A DNA stretch of 64,000 nucleotides from contig JANTQA010000051.1 in assembly GCA_027625915.1 (NCBI GenBank), positions 1,178,501-1,242,500 on the forward strand, given 5' to 3'. Both the position numbers and the translations under genes were made by a program. The notes under the pieces are model-generated. The model searched no databases and was not told the origin of the DNA. It worked only from the letters and a program-made list of their open reading frames with translations. This DNA is from Anaeramoeba flamelloides. Its lineage: Eukaryota; Metamonada; Anaeramoebidae. Shown piece by piece: positions 34,327 through 47,020 of this stretch (positions within the stretch are counted from its first letter, which is position 1; the number at the start of each line of letters is the position of its first letter).

Positions 34327-35749
34327 GAGGTTTTGATGATAACATATATTATCATGATATTAACAATAAAATCGCAATAATATTAAAAAAATCGGGATTA
34401 GTCCAACTTTATCGCGAAAAATCATAAAATCGCGATAAACAACATTATCGCGATATTCACATTATCGCGAAAAAATGAAAAATTATTATTTTCATTTCAT
34501 TTTAAAAAAAATCTCTTGACTTTTACAAAGCCTTGAGATTTTTACAACACTTTCCCCTTTAATAATGTCAGAAAGTGTTTGTAAGGGTTATGAACTGTCT
34601 TCAAGTGTTTGAAAGTTTTGAAAGACAGAAAACTTTTATAAAGGGAATGAGTTTGGTTTGTTGTGGAAAAAAATTTTATTCTTTTCCTTTTTTTTTTAAC
34701 AAAATATAAAATCTCAAACAAATTTTATGATCAAACTAATAATTACCCATCTCATCAATACACTTGAATATAAATTATGTGTTTTTTCTTAAAATGGAGT
34801 TGTTACCTTCACAATTTTAAATAGCCAAAAAGAATAAAGAATAATTTTCCTTCTTATTATAGACCGATTAAATAAAAAAACCTCTACTGGTATTTGAATC
34901 ATAAACGGGAAAAACTTCTCACTTCGTTTCAATTTCCTTTACTTTTTTCAATCAAATATCCCAAATTAGAACACACTTCTGAGAAAACTCTTTTAGTAAA
35001 GATAAATATGGAAAATGAAGAGACAATTTTGTCCCATTTAGAATTCAAATACCAGTATTATTCTAATTGTGTTTTCTGTCCAATACAAATATATGAGTAG
35101 AAAAAGAAGAAGAAGACAAGAATTGTATAAAAAATCTTAATAATTGGTGATCATCTGGCAAGTATGTTGTGAAATCTTTTTGAAGAGTTATCCAACTCCT
35201 TTTAGCTTTCTGAGAAAAAATGAAAATATTGAAACCCAAGAAAACATTCTTTAAAGAACAGACTAAGGGCTGGTTGTTTTAGAAGCTAATTATTCAAAGC
35301 AATTCCCAACACCACCATTAACTGAAAAAATATTTATTTCTGTTTAGTTCTTATTATTGTTGATCTAAAAGGATCGATCGGTTTGTCAACCAAATTAAAT
35401 GAAAACACAACAAAACTCTTTGATCTGATCCTTGATTAGATCAAGTATCTTTTTTGTTGTTTTTTCAAAGAATGACTTTTTGTCACCTAATCTATTTTTT
35501 GATCAAAAAAAATTTTTTATTCAAAATATTTCTCAATTAGTACAAAAACTCATCAACTATTATATCGCGATTAAAAAGTAATCGCGATATTTTGACATTT
35601 ATCACGATTTTTTAATAATTATCGCGATTTTATAGAATATCGCGATTTGTTATATTATCACGATAATATTGAATTATCGCGATTTGATGAAAATTATCGC
35701 GATTTTTGTAACTCTATCGTGAATTATAGCATGTTATCATCAAAACCTC
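34327..35749. mobile_element. TIR element with ATCGCGAT arrays, 1.4-kb copy
   Basis: Ends GAGGTTTTGATGATAACAT and complement, flanked by TA. Each end carries an array of the palindromic octamer ATCGCGAT (with variants ATCACGAT and ATCGTGAT) about every 18-22 bp: at least four in the left 150 bp and at least seven in the right 200 bp. A MITE is nested at 34887-35055. No transposase frame, so non-autonomous. It lies just after the ankyrin/BTB gene. Confidence 0.85.
34887..35055. mobile_element. MITE, CTGGTATTTGAATTATAAA family, nested copy
   Basis: A 169-bp copy with TA flanks inside the element at 34327-35749. Confidence 0.85.
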
Positions 35750-35879
35750 TAATATAAAAAAAATGTCAGTTATTAAAAAAGTAATTTATTTATTTTGATT
35801 ATTTTGTTTTCATTAAACGGTGAGTTCAAAAAGTTGATCTATTTTACGATAAAGTTTTTTAATTTCAGAAATTATAAAA

Positions 35880-36610
35880 ACATTGAAAATACTTGAAAAT
35901 GGAAAATATTCGAATTTTTACATAAAGTCAAAAATCATTAAAATAGACTTTTAATGAATTTTTTTTTTGTTTTTATTCTTTAATAGTGCTAATTTTCGAT
36001 ATTTCAGGAAAATTTTCATTTTTATGACAAGAATCTAAAAAAAAAATCAATTATTTTTAAAATAAATAAAAATAATCTAATATTTGAACTTTTTTTTTTT
36101 TTGAAAAAAAAAACAAGAACCCAAAAAGCAAAAGTTAAGTTTACATAATTAACTTTTTAAATTCGAAAATCAAAAAAAGTATTGAATTTTAATTATCTAA
36201 TCTAAACATCTAATTTTATTAAATTATAATTTGAAAAATATTATTTTAAGTCATTTTTTTTTGGGATTTTTTGGAAAATTTAATACAGATTATTGGAAAC
36301 AATTTATTTCACAAAAAAATTTTTAGATCATTAAGGAGGATTATTGTATATAGTCTTTTTGCCCGATTTGTTAAAATTTAATTGTTTGTAAAACCAATTT
36401 GTTTTTAAAAAACAATTAGTCTATATATTCGAATGATTGAAAAAGGTTTTTCAAAATTATTGAACTTTTAAAAGGTTTTTTATGTTTCATGATAAAACTA
36501 AATTGAAAAAGTGGGTATATACACTGTTGAAAAAAATAATCTTTATGATTTCGGATGTGTATGAAACAGTTCGAATATTTTCTATTTTCTAGTATTTTCA
36601 AATTTTTTTC
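35880..36610. repeat. Possible TIR element
   Basis: Inverted blocks GAAAATACTTGAAAATGG (near 35,886) and the complement of GAAAATACTAGAAAATAG (near 36,595) match over about 35 bp, but exact ends and target duplication are not clear. No coding sequence. Confidence 0.45.
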
Positions 36611-36689
36611 AGGAATTCTTTAAGAAAATCGAATTTAAGAATAAAATTTTCTTTTAATTTCTAATATAAATTTAAAAAAAAAAAATCTA

Positions 36690-36787
36690 TGAGGTTTTCT
36701 TAAGTTTTCTGTTTATTTGGAAAATTAAAAGAGTTTCACAAATAAAAATAGAAAACCTCAAGAAAACCTTGGTCTCTACTATACTTC
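36690..36787. repeat. Hairpin-module element H7
   Basis: Arms GAGGTTTTCTTAAGTTTTCT and GAAAACCTCAAGAAAACC, followed by a tail CTCTACTATACTTCC like that of H1. It abuts the SINE at 36790. Confidence 0.72.
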
Positions 36788-36789
36788 CT

Positions 36790-37152
36790 ATAAAACCTTG
36801 ATTTGAATTTGAGATATTGTTGAATTGGGAGCGAATCTGATCAATTCTCTCTCGAATTGTACTTACTGTATAAATTGAGAGGGTTTTTGGTAAAATTCCA
36901 TTCACATTAGACATATATTATAATCCAAAAAGATTATAAATATTTCAGAATGCTTTTATGTAAGAATTAGCGATTCTATTGAAACATAAACCCAAATTTT
37001 TAATTAAACTTACATATTAGTATTTTTGTAACTTTTTGTAACTTTTTATTAAAATGATAAACAATCAAAAATAATGCTGCTGAGAGAAATTGAACACCCA
37101 ACCTTTAGATTGGAAGTTAGAAACGTTATCAATAGTCACATTATCAGTTCTC
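36790..37152 (-). mobile_element. tRNA-derived SINE, copy 3
   Basis: Minus-strand copy with head GAGAACTGATAATG and B-box-like GTGTTCAATTTC. The 3' end abuts hairpin element H7 at 36,690-36,787. Confidence 0.8.
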
Positions 37153-37455
37153 AAAAAAAAAAAAAAAAATGGATTGTATGAAATTTTCTAATATTAAAAT
37201 GCTCTTTCTATTTATTAAATACTACAAATTGATTGAAATCACAAAAGAGTAAATATATATATATATATAGAATTAAAAGAATAAGTTACATTATCAAAGG
37301 AATAGAATATATTTTATTTAATAAGATTCATTATTATTTCAAAAAATTAACAAAACACAAAATATTTCAAAATTATACATTAAAAAAAAAATTGTGAAAT
37401 TTTCTTAAAAAAATATCAATTAAATTTTTTTTTTTAATTTTATTCTTAGTAAAAG

Positions 37456-37784
37456 TTAATTTTTTTTTATTAAATTTTTTATAAATACAGAAGCATCTTT
37501 TTGCATTGTAGCTAGGACAACAAAAACTAATATAATCAACAATATAATTTCTCCCTTATATCTGCCAATTTCTTCTCTTAAATTCCCATCGGATACACTT
37601 GATTTAATAAGATACACAAGAATTGATATTATAACACATAATCCAAAGGCAGTTAATAAACCTTTATTTTTTCCACTTGCAAGTTTTTTTTGAGTTATTT
37701 CATCTAATTTTTCTCCGAGCTTTTCGCCAGTGTATTGGCGTTCATAACAATCAAGTTGATGACAAATTAATTCATTAAAAATTC
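37456..37784 (-). CDS. Two-helix membrane protein, terminal exon, copy 2
   Basis: Mirror copy of the exon at 14785-15113, with the same 109 codons, acceptor and stop. Flanking homology extends about 130 bp on the 5' side and about 100 bp on the 3' side, then is lost. It lies just outside the 8.9-kb nested element that begins at 38288. Both copies keep the frame open across two hydrophobic helices while the flanks have diverged, which argues for a conserved protein rather than chance. The upstream exon or start is not identified here either. Confidence 0.6.
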
Positions 37785-37915
37785 CTTTGGATTTATAATT
37801 AGAGAGTTATTTAATTGAAAATTTTATTTTTAACAAGATCAAGAAAACACACGATTAATTAGAAAAAAAATGAATTTTTATTATTTCTTGTTTCTATAAT
37901 TATATAATTAGAATT

Positions 37916-38287
37916 ATAATTTATTTTGAATTTTTTGTTTAATTTTGAATAAAAATTTTGAAATTAAATTTTAATTATTCCTGATTCCATAAAACAAACA
38001 TGCGGGTACACACCAAAATAAAGCATCTAAGCTTATATTCAAAAATATTTTTACACAAAAATATTTAACGCCAGCCAATTAATTACTCATAATTGATTTC
38101 TTCTCTTATATATCATAATAGATATACGTATAAATATCCGTGAATAATCAATACAATTGACTCCTTCATTAATATAAAATTAAATCCAAAAAAAAATAAT
38201 AATCAATCTACCCTTTATTGTTGAAATATCTATTTTAATTTTTGTTATTAGTAATCTTTTTGACAATTAGAAATAATATCTATAATA
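37916..38287. other. No gene seen
   Basis: Slightly less AT-rich spacer between the membrane exon and the nested 8.9-kb element. No homology to the left arm detected by eye. Confidence 0.4.
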
Positions 38288-39369
38288 GAGGTTTTGATGA
38301 TAACATGGTTAATTCACGATAAAGTTGCAAAAATTGCGATAATTTCCATCAAATCGTGATAATATCAGAAAATCGAGATACAGTTGTTTAAAAAAAGTGA
38401 AAACTTTTTGAAAACTTTTTAAAGTTTTGTGTTTTAAAAAAGTGAAGACTTTTTCAGAATTAAAACCTTTTTAAAGTTTTGCGTTTTAATATAGTGTGGA
38501 CTTTTTGAATTAAAACTTTTTTCATCCTCACTTTTGAGTTTTAATAAAGTGTGGACTAAAATGATTTTCAGTACACTCTTTCCCCAGACCATTTTCAAAC
38601 AACACTTTCCAAAGTTTCTCTAAACACTTTTTGAAAAGCTTATCTATCCAAAAAAATTTCGATTAGATCTTGAGTTTCTTGGAAACTTAAAACTCAAACA
38701 ATAACCAACAATTGAACCTCAAAGGATTCCCTAACGAAAAAAAATATTTTGAAATAAAATATTTTTTAACTGATCTTCAGTTCCCAATTTCTAACCAAAA
38801 TAAATTTGAGTCAAATAACCCATCTTAATAATCTTGTGTCAACCAATAACAACATTTTTTGAAACAAAATATAATTTTGATTTTCTAGTGAGAATTTTTG
38901 ATAACTTTTCTCCCAAAACAATAATTTGTGGATCTTCAATTTCTGAACTGAATTGAAATTTTGTTTTGGGGGTACAATCATTTTGAACAATTCCAAAGCC
39001 AATTTCCAAACTAAAAAACCCTCCTCTTAAAAAAAAACTTTCAAATAACTCTGCTTGAGTATTTTCCCATATTCCCTCAAAACAAGAAGTTTCTTGAGTT
39101 ACCAATTGCCTATTTAAAAGACAATCTGATATTCTTAGACATTCATTATTGGAAATACAACCTGTTCAAATCAAATATATTCCAATATAAATTTTTTTTA
39201 GAAATAAGAGTACCAATTAAAAAAGCCATTTCCGAAACAACTAATTTTAACTTCCAACCATTTGAGCCTTTTTCAAACCAAACAAATTCTATTTGGATTT
39301 ATTTGTTTTAAAAAAAATTCAAAATATACAAATATTTTGAGACCAACTTTGTTAATTTGAAAAAATCAA

Positions 39370-39400
<31 letters not shown>

Positions 39401-39856
39401 TTTCGAAACAATATTGAAAATTGATTTCAACAAAACTTCATTAAAATAATTATTTTGTGATTTTTTTTCCTTATTTAGCCTACTACATTACTAACTATAA
39501 CAAACCAAATCAATTCTAATTAAAAATTCATTCCTGCCCTTTTTTCCAATAAAATTTTTAGTAAAAACATAACCTAAATTTGGAAATTTGGTTATTTTTT
39601 GAAAAGTTAATTGCAAAATAAAAGGAATAAAATTTTCATTTTACTATCCAAAAAAATTTATCAAATAATTCTTATATAATCATTTAAGCGCCCAATTTTA
39701 AAAGGTAAATTCAAAAGTTAAAAATTTGTTTTCAGAAATAAAAAACGAAATGTTACTTGATTTTAGATTTTTTTGGAAAGCTGAATGAAATTTTGTTCCA
39801 TTTCTTTTTCAACAAATAGATTTACTTACAATCACTGTATTTATTTTAGAAAATTA

Positions 39857-40052
39857 TAGTCAGTTCCACTTTTAATCACAAAACTTCAACGAAATTTAAG
39901 TTAAAATAAAATTCACAAATTAAAACACAAAATTCAGATTCTTGTAAAATAAATTGTAAAAAAAAAAATAAAAAATTTTGTGCCTTAATTTGAGATTTTT
40001 ATTGTGTCTTAAATTTAGTTGAAAGTTTGTGCCTTAAAAGTGAAACTGACTG
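39857..40052. mobile_element. Palindromic MITE, CAGTCAGT family
   Basis: 196 bp, TA flanks, in the loop of the foldback element. Confidence 0.88.
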
Positions 40053-40238
40053 TAATAATAAACAAAATACCCAATTTTGATTTATGAGCTCAAAGGAATT
40101 TTCAATATAAAATTGTTTGGTAAATGCCAATACTTTGTTTGAAAAATGTATTTTTTAAATTTTAAAGATAGTTGTTTACCAAATGATTTTTTGATTAAAT
40201 TGTTCATAGTCTATTAAGATAATTATAAATTTTATTTA

Positions 40239-40434
40239 CAGTCAGTTTCACTTTTAAGGCACAAACTTTCAACTAAATTTAAGACACAATAAAAATCTCA
40301 AATTAAGGCACAAAATTCAGATTCAAGAAAAAATAATATGTAAAAATGAAAATTCCAAATTTTTTGCCTTAATTTGAGATTTTATTGTGACTTAAATTTT
40401 GTTGAAAGTTTGTGCCTTAAAGTGGAACTGACTG
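40239..40434. mobile_element. Palindromic MITE, CAGTCAGT family
   Basis: 196 bp, TA flanks, in the loop of the foldback element. Confidence 0.88.
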
Positions 40435-40449
40435 TAAATATTTCTTTTG

Positions 40450-40640
40450 ATCGAGTTTTTGAACAATTTATATTTGGTTAAAGTTGAGCTAGCTTAAACC
40501 AGAAGAACTAAAATAAAATTAATTGTTGATATCTAACCATTTGATCAATTAATATTCCTAAGAGTGTTTAAACAAATTCACAAATTCCTTTTTTTTGTTT
40601 TAATCTCTCCAAAATTTTTAACACCCCCTTGATTTATTAA
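40450..40640 (-). repeat. Dispersed repeat (CTCCAAAATTTTTAA family) fragment
   Basis: Shares AGTTGAG, ATATCTAACCATTTGATC and CTCCAAAATTTTTAACACCC with the copies at 15,675 and 58,014. Confidence 0.6.
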
Positions 40641-40856
40641 AATTGATATTTATTAATTTTTTTAAGATGTTGTAATTTATAAACAATATTTGACATTTCA
40701 ACTATTAAATATAACAGTTGTAATAATAGGAATAAACTTTTGCCATTTATCATTAACAAAAAAATCCCAAATTAAAGCACACAATTTGTAATTTTTTTGA
40801 TCTGAAATTATTTTTCTAAAATTTGAATTTTGTGACTTAATTTGTGATTTTTTATA

Positions 40857-41052
40857 CAGTCAGTTCCACTTTTAAGGCACAAACATTCAAGGAAATTTAA
40901 GGCATAGAAAAAATCTCAAATTAAAGCACAAAATTTAGATTCTAGTAAAATAAATTGGAAAAAAAAAATTCCAAAATTTTTTGCCTTAATTTGAGATTTT
41001 TTTGTGCCTTAAATTTCGTAGCAAGTTTGAGACTTAAAAGTGGAACTGACTG
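40857..41052. mobile_element. Palindromic MITE nested in an older copy of itself
   Basis: 196 bp with TA flanks. To its left (to about 40,750) and right (to about 41,099, ending AGTTGAACTGGCTG then TA) lie the halves of a more decayed copy of the same family. Confidence 0.8.
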
Positions 41053-41368
41053 TATAAAAATTTCGATCAATGTTTGCGTCTTGAAAGTTGAACTGGCTGT
41101 ATTTTGAGAATGATTTTGGAAAGCAAATGAAAATTTTATTCCTTTTATTTTGCAATTAACTTTTCAAAATAGAAAACTAAAATTTGTAATTTATGTTATG
41201 TTTTTACTAAAAATTTTATTGGAAAAAAGGGCAGGAATGAATTGTTTATTATAATTGATTTGGTTTGTTATAGTTAGTAATGTAGTAGGCTAAATAAGGA
41301 AAAAAATTCATTAAAATAATTATTTTAATGAATTTTTGTTGAAATTAATATTTAGTATTGTTTCGAAA

Positions 41369-41399
<31 letters not shown>

Positions 41400-43351
41400 T
41401 GATTTTTTCAAATTAGCAAAGTTGGTCTCAAAATATTTGTATATTTTGAATTTTTTTTAAAACAAATAAATCCAAATAGAATTTGTTTGGTTTGAAAAAG
41501 GCTAAAATTGGTTGATAGTTATTGTTAGTTGTTTCGGAAGTGGCTTTTTTAATTGGTACTCTTATTTCTAAAAAAAATTTATATTGGAATATATTTGATT
41601 TGAACAGTCGAGTTTCCAATAATGAATATCTAAGAATATCAGATTGTCTTTTAAATAGGCAATTGGGAAACCAAGAAACTTCTTGTTTTGAGGGAATATG
41701 GGAAAATACTCTGAAAGTTAATTGAAAGTTTTTTTCAAGAGGTGGAATTTAGTTTGGAAATTGGCTTTGGAATTGTTCAAAATGATTGTACCCCCAAGAC
41801 AAAATTTCAATTCAGTTCAGAAATTGAAGATCCACAAATTATTGTTTTGAGAGAAAAGTTTTCAAAAAGTCTCACTAGAAAATTAAAAAAATTATATTTA
41901 GTATCAAAAAAGTTGTTCTTGGTTGACACGGGGATTATTAAGATGGGTTATTTGACTCAAATTTTTTTTGGTTAGAAATTGGGAATTGAAGATCAGTTTA
42001 AAAGATTTTTTATTTCAAAATATTTTTTTTCGTTAGGGAATCCTTTGAGGTTCAATTGTTGGTTATTGTTTGAGTTTTAAGTTTCCAAGAAACTCAAGAT
42101 CTAATCGAAATTTTTTTGGATAGATAAGCTTTTCAAAAAGTGTTTAGAGAAACTTTGGAAAGTGTTGTTTGAAAATGGTCTGGGGAAAGAGTGTACTGAA
42201 AATCATTTTAGTCCACACTTTATTAAAACTCAAAAGTGAGGATGAAAAAAGTTTTAATTCAAAAAGTCCACACTTTTTTAAAACACAAAACTTTAAAAAA
42301 GTTTTAATTTTCTCTCTTTCTTTTAAAAATAAGTTTTCACTTTTTAAAAATAACTGTATTCAATATTATCGCGATAATATAACAAATCGCGATAATTCTA
42401 TAAAATCGCGATAATTATTAAAAAATCTTGATAAATTCCAAAATATTGCGATTAAAAAGTAATCGCGATATAATAGTTGATGGGTTTTTGGGTTAATTGA
42501 GAAATATTTATACAAAAAAATTTTTTTGATCAAAAAATAGCTTAGGTGAAAAAAAGTCATTCTTTGAAAAAACAACAAAAAAGATACTTGATCCAATCAA
42601 GGATCAGATCCAAGAGTTTTATTGTGTTTTCATTTTATTTGGTTGGCAAACCTATCGATCCTTTAAGATAACAACAATAAGAACTAAATAGAAATAAATA
42701 TTTTTTCAGTTAATCGTGGTGTTGGAAATTGAGTTGAATAAAAGACCTTCTAAAACAACCAACACTTTATCTGTTCTTTAAAGAATGTGTTCTTGGGTTA
42801 AAAGATTTTCAATATTCTCCGAAAGCTAAAAGGGGTAGGTAAACTTTTCATTAGCTTTCACAACATCCTTGTCAGATGATCACCAATTATTAAGATTTTT
42901 TATAGATTTGTCTTCTTGTTATTTTTCTTCTTTGAGCATCTTTGTATTGGACAGAAAACACAATTAGAGCTTAGAGGTTTTTGTTTGATCGATCACCAAT
43001 AAGAAGGAAAATTATTCTTTATTCTTTTTTGCTATTTAAAATTGTGAAAGTAACAACTCCATTGTAAGAAAACACATCTATCTTATATTCAATTATATTG
43101 TCGGAATGGGTTAATTATTAGTTTGATCATAAAATTTGTTTGAGATTTGATATTTTGTTAAAAAAAAAGGAAAAGAAAACAATTTTTTTCCAGAACAAAC
43201 CAAACTCATGGCCTTTAAAAAAACTTTATGTCTTTCAAAACTTTCAAACACTTGGAGACAGTACACAACCCTTACAAACACTTTCAAACATTTATGAAAG
43301 GGGAAAGTGTTGTAAAAGTCTCAAGGCTTTGTAAAAGTCAAGAGATTTTTT

Positions 43352-46300
43352 TTTTCAATATTCAATTTTTTAATAAGACTCATTCAGAAAAATTTTTTTC
43401 TCGTTTTATCATCAAAACCCCAAAAAAACGACAACCACTTGAAAAAAATTCAATTAAAAATTATGAATGAATTTATTATCTTATTAAATATAAAAAGAAT
43501 TCAACACAACAAATAAAAAATTATTAATAAAAAATTTATTAAAATTAATAATTCTTATTGAATTCAAAAAACTGGAAACTAACAAAAAATCAACAACTTC
43601 CAAATTGAATATTGGATTAAAAAAATCTTTTTAATTATTCTTATATTTCAATATTTGATAATTATAATTACTCCAATTCAAATAACGGAAAAATAGAAAT
43701 TTCCAATTTATTAAAAAACACTAATTTATTTATCAAACCAAATTAATAATAATATTGATTACAATAATGATAAAAATAAAATAATTTATTTTTCAAACTT
43801 TACATATTGTAAAAAGTTTTTAAAAAAGTTACAAAATGTACCAAACAAAAAACAAATTGATTTTTATTCAAAAAAATATTTCAACATTAGAAATATTTAA
43901 TTTCTTAAATAATTATTGTGTTATTAGATTTTTAAGGAAAGGAAATAATAAACTTGTAATTTGGGAAAATCTCGAAAAAATAAAAAACTTTTAAAAGAAT
44001 ATTAATAAATAAACAAAAAAAATATTCCAAATGATTTATATATAAAACATTTTTTTGAAGAACAAAAGAAAGATTATTAATAAAAGGTTCTAAAAAAAAT
44101 GAAAAATAAAAATCAAAAAAATAAATATTAATATAGCCTCTTTAAATATTTGTGGCTTGAATAATTCAAATAAAATTTTTAAATTAGAATCTTTTTTTAT
44201 TAAAATGTAATATCGATATTTGCTTAATACAAGAATCCAAAATAACAAAAAAACCAACTTTCACAAACTATTTCTCTGTGAATAAAAAATCTTATGGAAA
44301 TAATGGAAATAAGGGTGGTTTATTAATAATAATAAAAAAAGATATTTCTAGAATTTTTCGTGAAATATTAATTGCTGATTTAGATGTAATGGGAATACAA
44401 TTTACTGATTTAATCATTATTAATATATATCGGAGAAATGACCGAAATATTGAAATTAATAAAAAAATAATAAATATCTTAAGAAAATACCAAAACAATA
44501 AAACAATTATTGGTGGTGATTTTAATTTAAATGAAAATAAAATAAAATTATTTGAAAAATTTAATTTTAAAATATTTCTTAATAATAAACCAAGTAGAAA
44601 ACCAAACAATTTGGATTATTTTTTAACAAATTTTAATAATTTAAAACTCAATAAATCAAAGACTATCAAAAATTTTATTAGTGATCATAATACAATTATG
44701 AATAAATTTGAAATAAACTCAAATTGGGAAATCAATGATATCTATAAAATTAAAGATATTCCAACCTTTCAAGAAGACTTTCTCCAATTCTTTTCTCGGC
44801 AGAATTTTAATTTAAATGAAGAAAATTTTATTTTATTTAAAAAAAATATAAACAGAAAGAAAGAATAGTATTTGATATCAAACAAGATAAATTAAAAATT
44901 AATAATTTACTTTATAAATTGTTTGATAAAAATGAAACTTTACATAAAATCAAAAAAATTAATGAATTAAATTACTTAAAATTACTTAATCAAATAAATG
45001 AAGAATATAATAAAATAAAAAACTTTTGGAAAACATTAAATAAAATAAGAGAAACTTCTACAAAAATGTTTTTAAATAATGAAACCATATTCACAGTGTA
45101 TAACGATTTTGTAAAATCAATTAGTCAAAAAACCTAATACAAATATAATTAATTATATTAAAAAATTTAAAATTAATAAAAATTCATTAAATCCAATTGA
45201 CATAAAGGAAATTTTTGATCAAGATAAAATTAAAGAAATAATCAAATTTCAAAAAAATAAATCAGTTAAAGAATTTGACAAAATAAATCATTATAAGTTT
45301 ATAAAAACCAACCAATTCAATATTTATTAAATTATAATTATTTTATTAAAACAGTTCAAAATATTTTTTTAAATTGGATAACAGACGAAACTGAAAAAGT
45401 ATAAATTTTATTAAAAAAAGAAATTTATTATTTATTCATAAATCGGGGGGATGAAGGCGAACCATTAAATTATCGACCTATCTCTATAAATCAATCTCTT
45501 CCAAGATTTTTTTTAAAATTAATATACATTGGAATTCAAGACTCATGGGACTTGATTTCAAAAAAAACAATTTGGATTTAAAAAATATTTTGGAACAAGA
45601 ATTGCTGTTTTAAATTTATTAAGAAAATTTAAAAAATAAAAAATAAAAAATAAAAATACAGAATACTTTGTAGTTACTATAGACATACAAAAATGTTTTG
45701 ACTCTATACAACACTCGTTAATATATCAATCTATTAAAAAATTTATCAAAAAATGAAACAATTAAAAAATTGGCTCTTGAGATATTACAAAAAAGAAGGA
45801 ATTGGAGTTTATCAAGGAGATCCCTTATCACCAATTCTCTTCGCATTTATATCTCATTTCCTACTAGAAAAGTTAAAAACTTTAGCTGTTCATGTTCAAA
45901 TGTATGCAGATGATCTTATTCTTATTATGAAAGGGCCATTAATCTCTAAAAATTAATTTAGAAAGTATTTTTGAAATAATAAAAAGATTCGGGATGAACC
46001 CACATAATAAAAAAACCAAATATAAAAAAGAATTAAAAGATATTTTTTTATCTTGGGATTTGGTTAGAAAAAAACACACATCTTGAATATAATTTCAAAA
46101 AAGTGGAAAAGTCCTTGGAAACACTTAATCGATTGTTTCAACAAAATAAACTCAACAATGGAGTCAAAATAACTTCTTTCAAAGCACTCGTTTTAAGTTA
46201 ACTTTATTATGGTCTTGAAATATTTGACTTGAAACAAAATGATTTTGAAAGAATTGATAGATTTATCAATAAAACAGTCACAAATTTCTTACAAATTAAT

Positions 46301-47020
46301 ATCCATTCACCTCGATTAATTTATAAAACTGAAGCAAAAATTGATCTCGCTAGATTAAAAAATATACCGAAGAAAATATAAATTGATAGAAAAATTAGAT
46401 TTCTTAAATTTAAAAAAAATTAAAAAACAATACTAAATTTTCGAAAATTGGAAAATGAAAATATTAATTGGCACACTAAGGGATTAAAATTATTAGATTT
46501 AGAATTAAAAAGTTTTTCGATTAACCAAATTGGAAAATTCACCTAGTTGGAAAGTTCAACAATATCTAAAAAATTATAAAACAACAAAATTGCAATTTCA
46601 AACAACAAAAAATATTTAAACTGGAAAGCTTCAAAAAACAATTCTAAAAATTTCGAAATTTTACTAATTTTTTTAAATAGGTACTCTTATGTAACAAGTA
46701 AAAAATAAAAATAAAAATTGTGATTTATGTAAAGAAAAGTTAAATATTGATATCATTGAAGATTTCGATCATTTTTTTATGGGACTGTCCGGCCTATAAA
46801 ATAAATCGAAAAAATCTGGATATCTGAATTTTTTGAAAAAATAAAAAAATTAATAATATCGGAGATATTATTAATAAAAAGAATTCATCATATATATTAT
46901 CATTAGTAAGTGATAATAAAATTTGTGATTCTTTAACAAAATTTCTAAAAAAAAGTTTAGAAATTAGGGCACACAGGAGAAAAGCAATTTTCTCTCTTCA
47001 AAAATAAAAAAAAAAAAAAA
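43352..47020 (+). mobile_element. Full-length but decayed LINE (family 1)
   Basis: Non-LTR retrotransposon of about 3.67 kb, flanked by a target duplication GTCAAGAGATTTTTT (43337-43351 and 47021-47035), with an A-rich 3' end. In order: a 5' region of about 0.7 kb without clear domains; an apurinic-type endonuclease (NIASLNICGL near 44,125, GGDFN near 44,515, SDHN near 44,683); a linker; the reverse transcriptase (NYRPISINQSLPRFF, DIQKCFDSI, GDPLSPILFAF, YADDLIL near 45,905); a thumb; and a C-terminal zinc-finger region (CDLCKE, DHF) near 46,750-46,800. Frames are broken many times. No RNase H or restriction-type endonuclease was seen. Confidence 0.88.

Larger units (their letters stand above)
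38381..42356. mobile_element. 4-kb foldback element with gene-like arms
   Basis: Ends CAGTTGTTTAAAAAAAGTG and (inverted) CAGTTATTTTTAAAAAGTG, flanked by TA. Arms of about 1.25 kb (38,381-39,645 and 41,125-42,356) are inverted copies with modest divergence. The loop holds three palindromic MITEs. Both arms carry a frame encoding the same segment, with ETSCFEGIWENT, FSLEIGFGIVQNDCTPKTKF and EIEDPQIIVLGEKLSK. It is open at 38839-39105 minus and, in two frames, at 41522-41975 plus. I do not recognise this protein. It may be a captured host gene piece or an element protein. Confidence 0.8.

Noticed and set aside
14111-36787. Repeated hairpins as a CRISPR-like array
   Set aside because: Units are dispersed, vary in composition, have no regular spacers, and the genome is eukaryotic.
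44292-44609. 105-codon frame on the minus strand
   Set aside because: Shadow of the LINE endonuclease frame on the plus strand.
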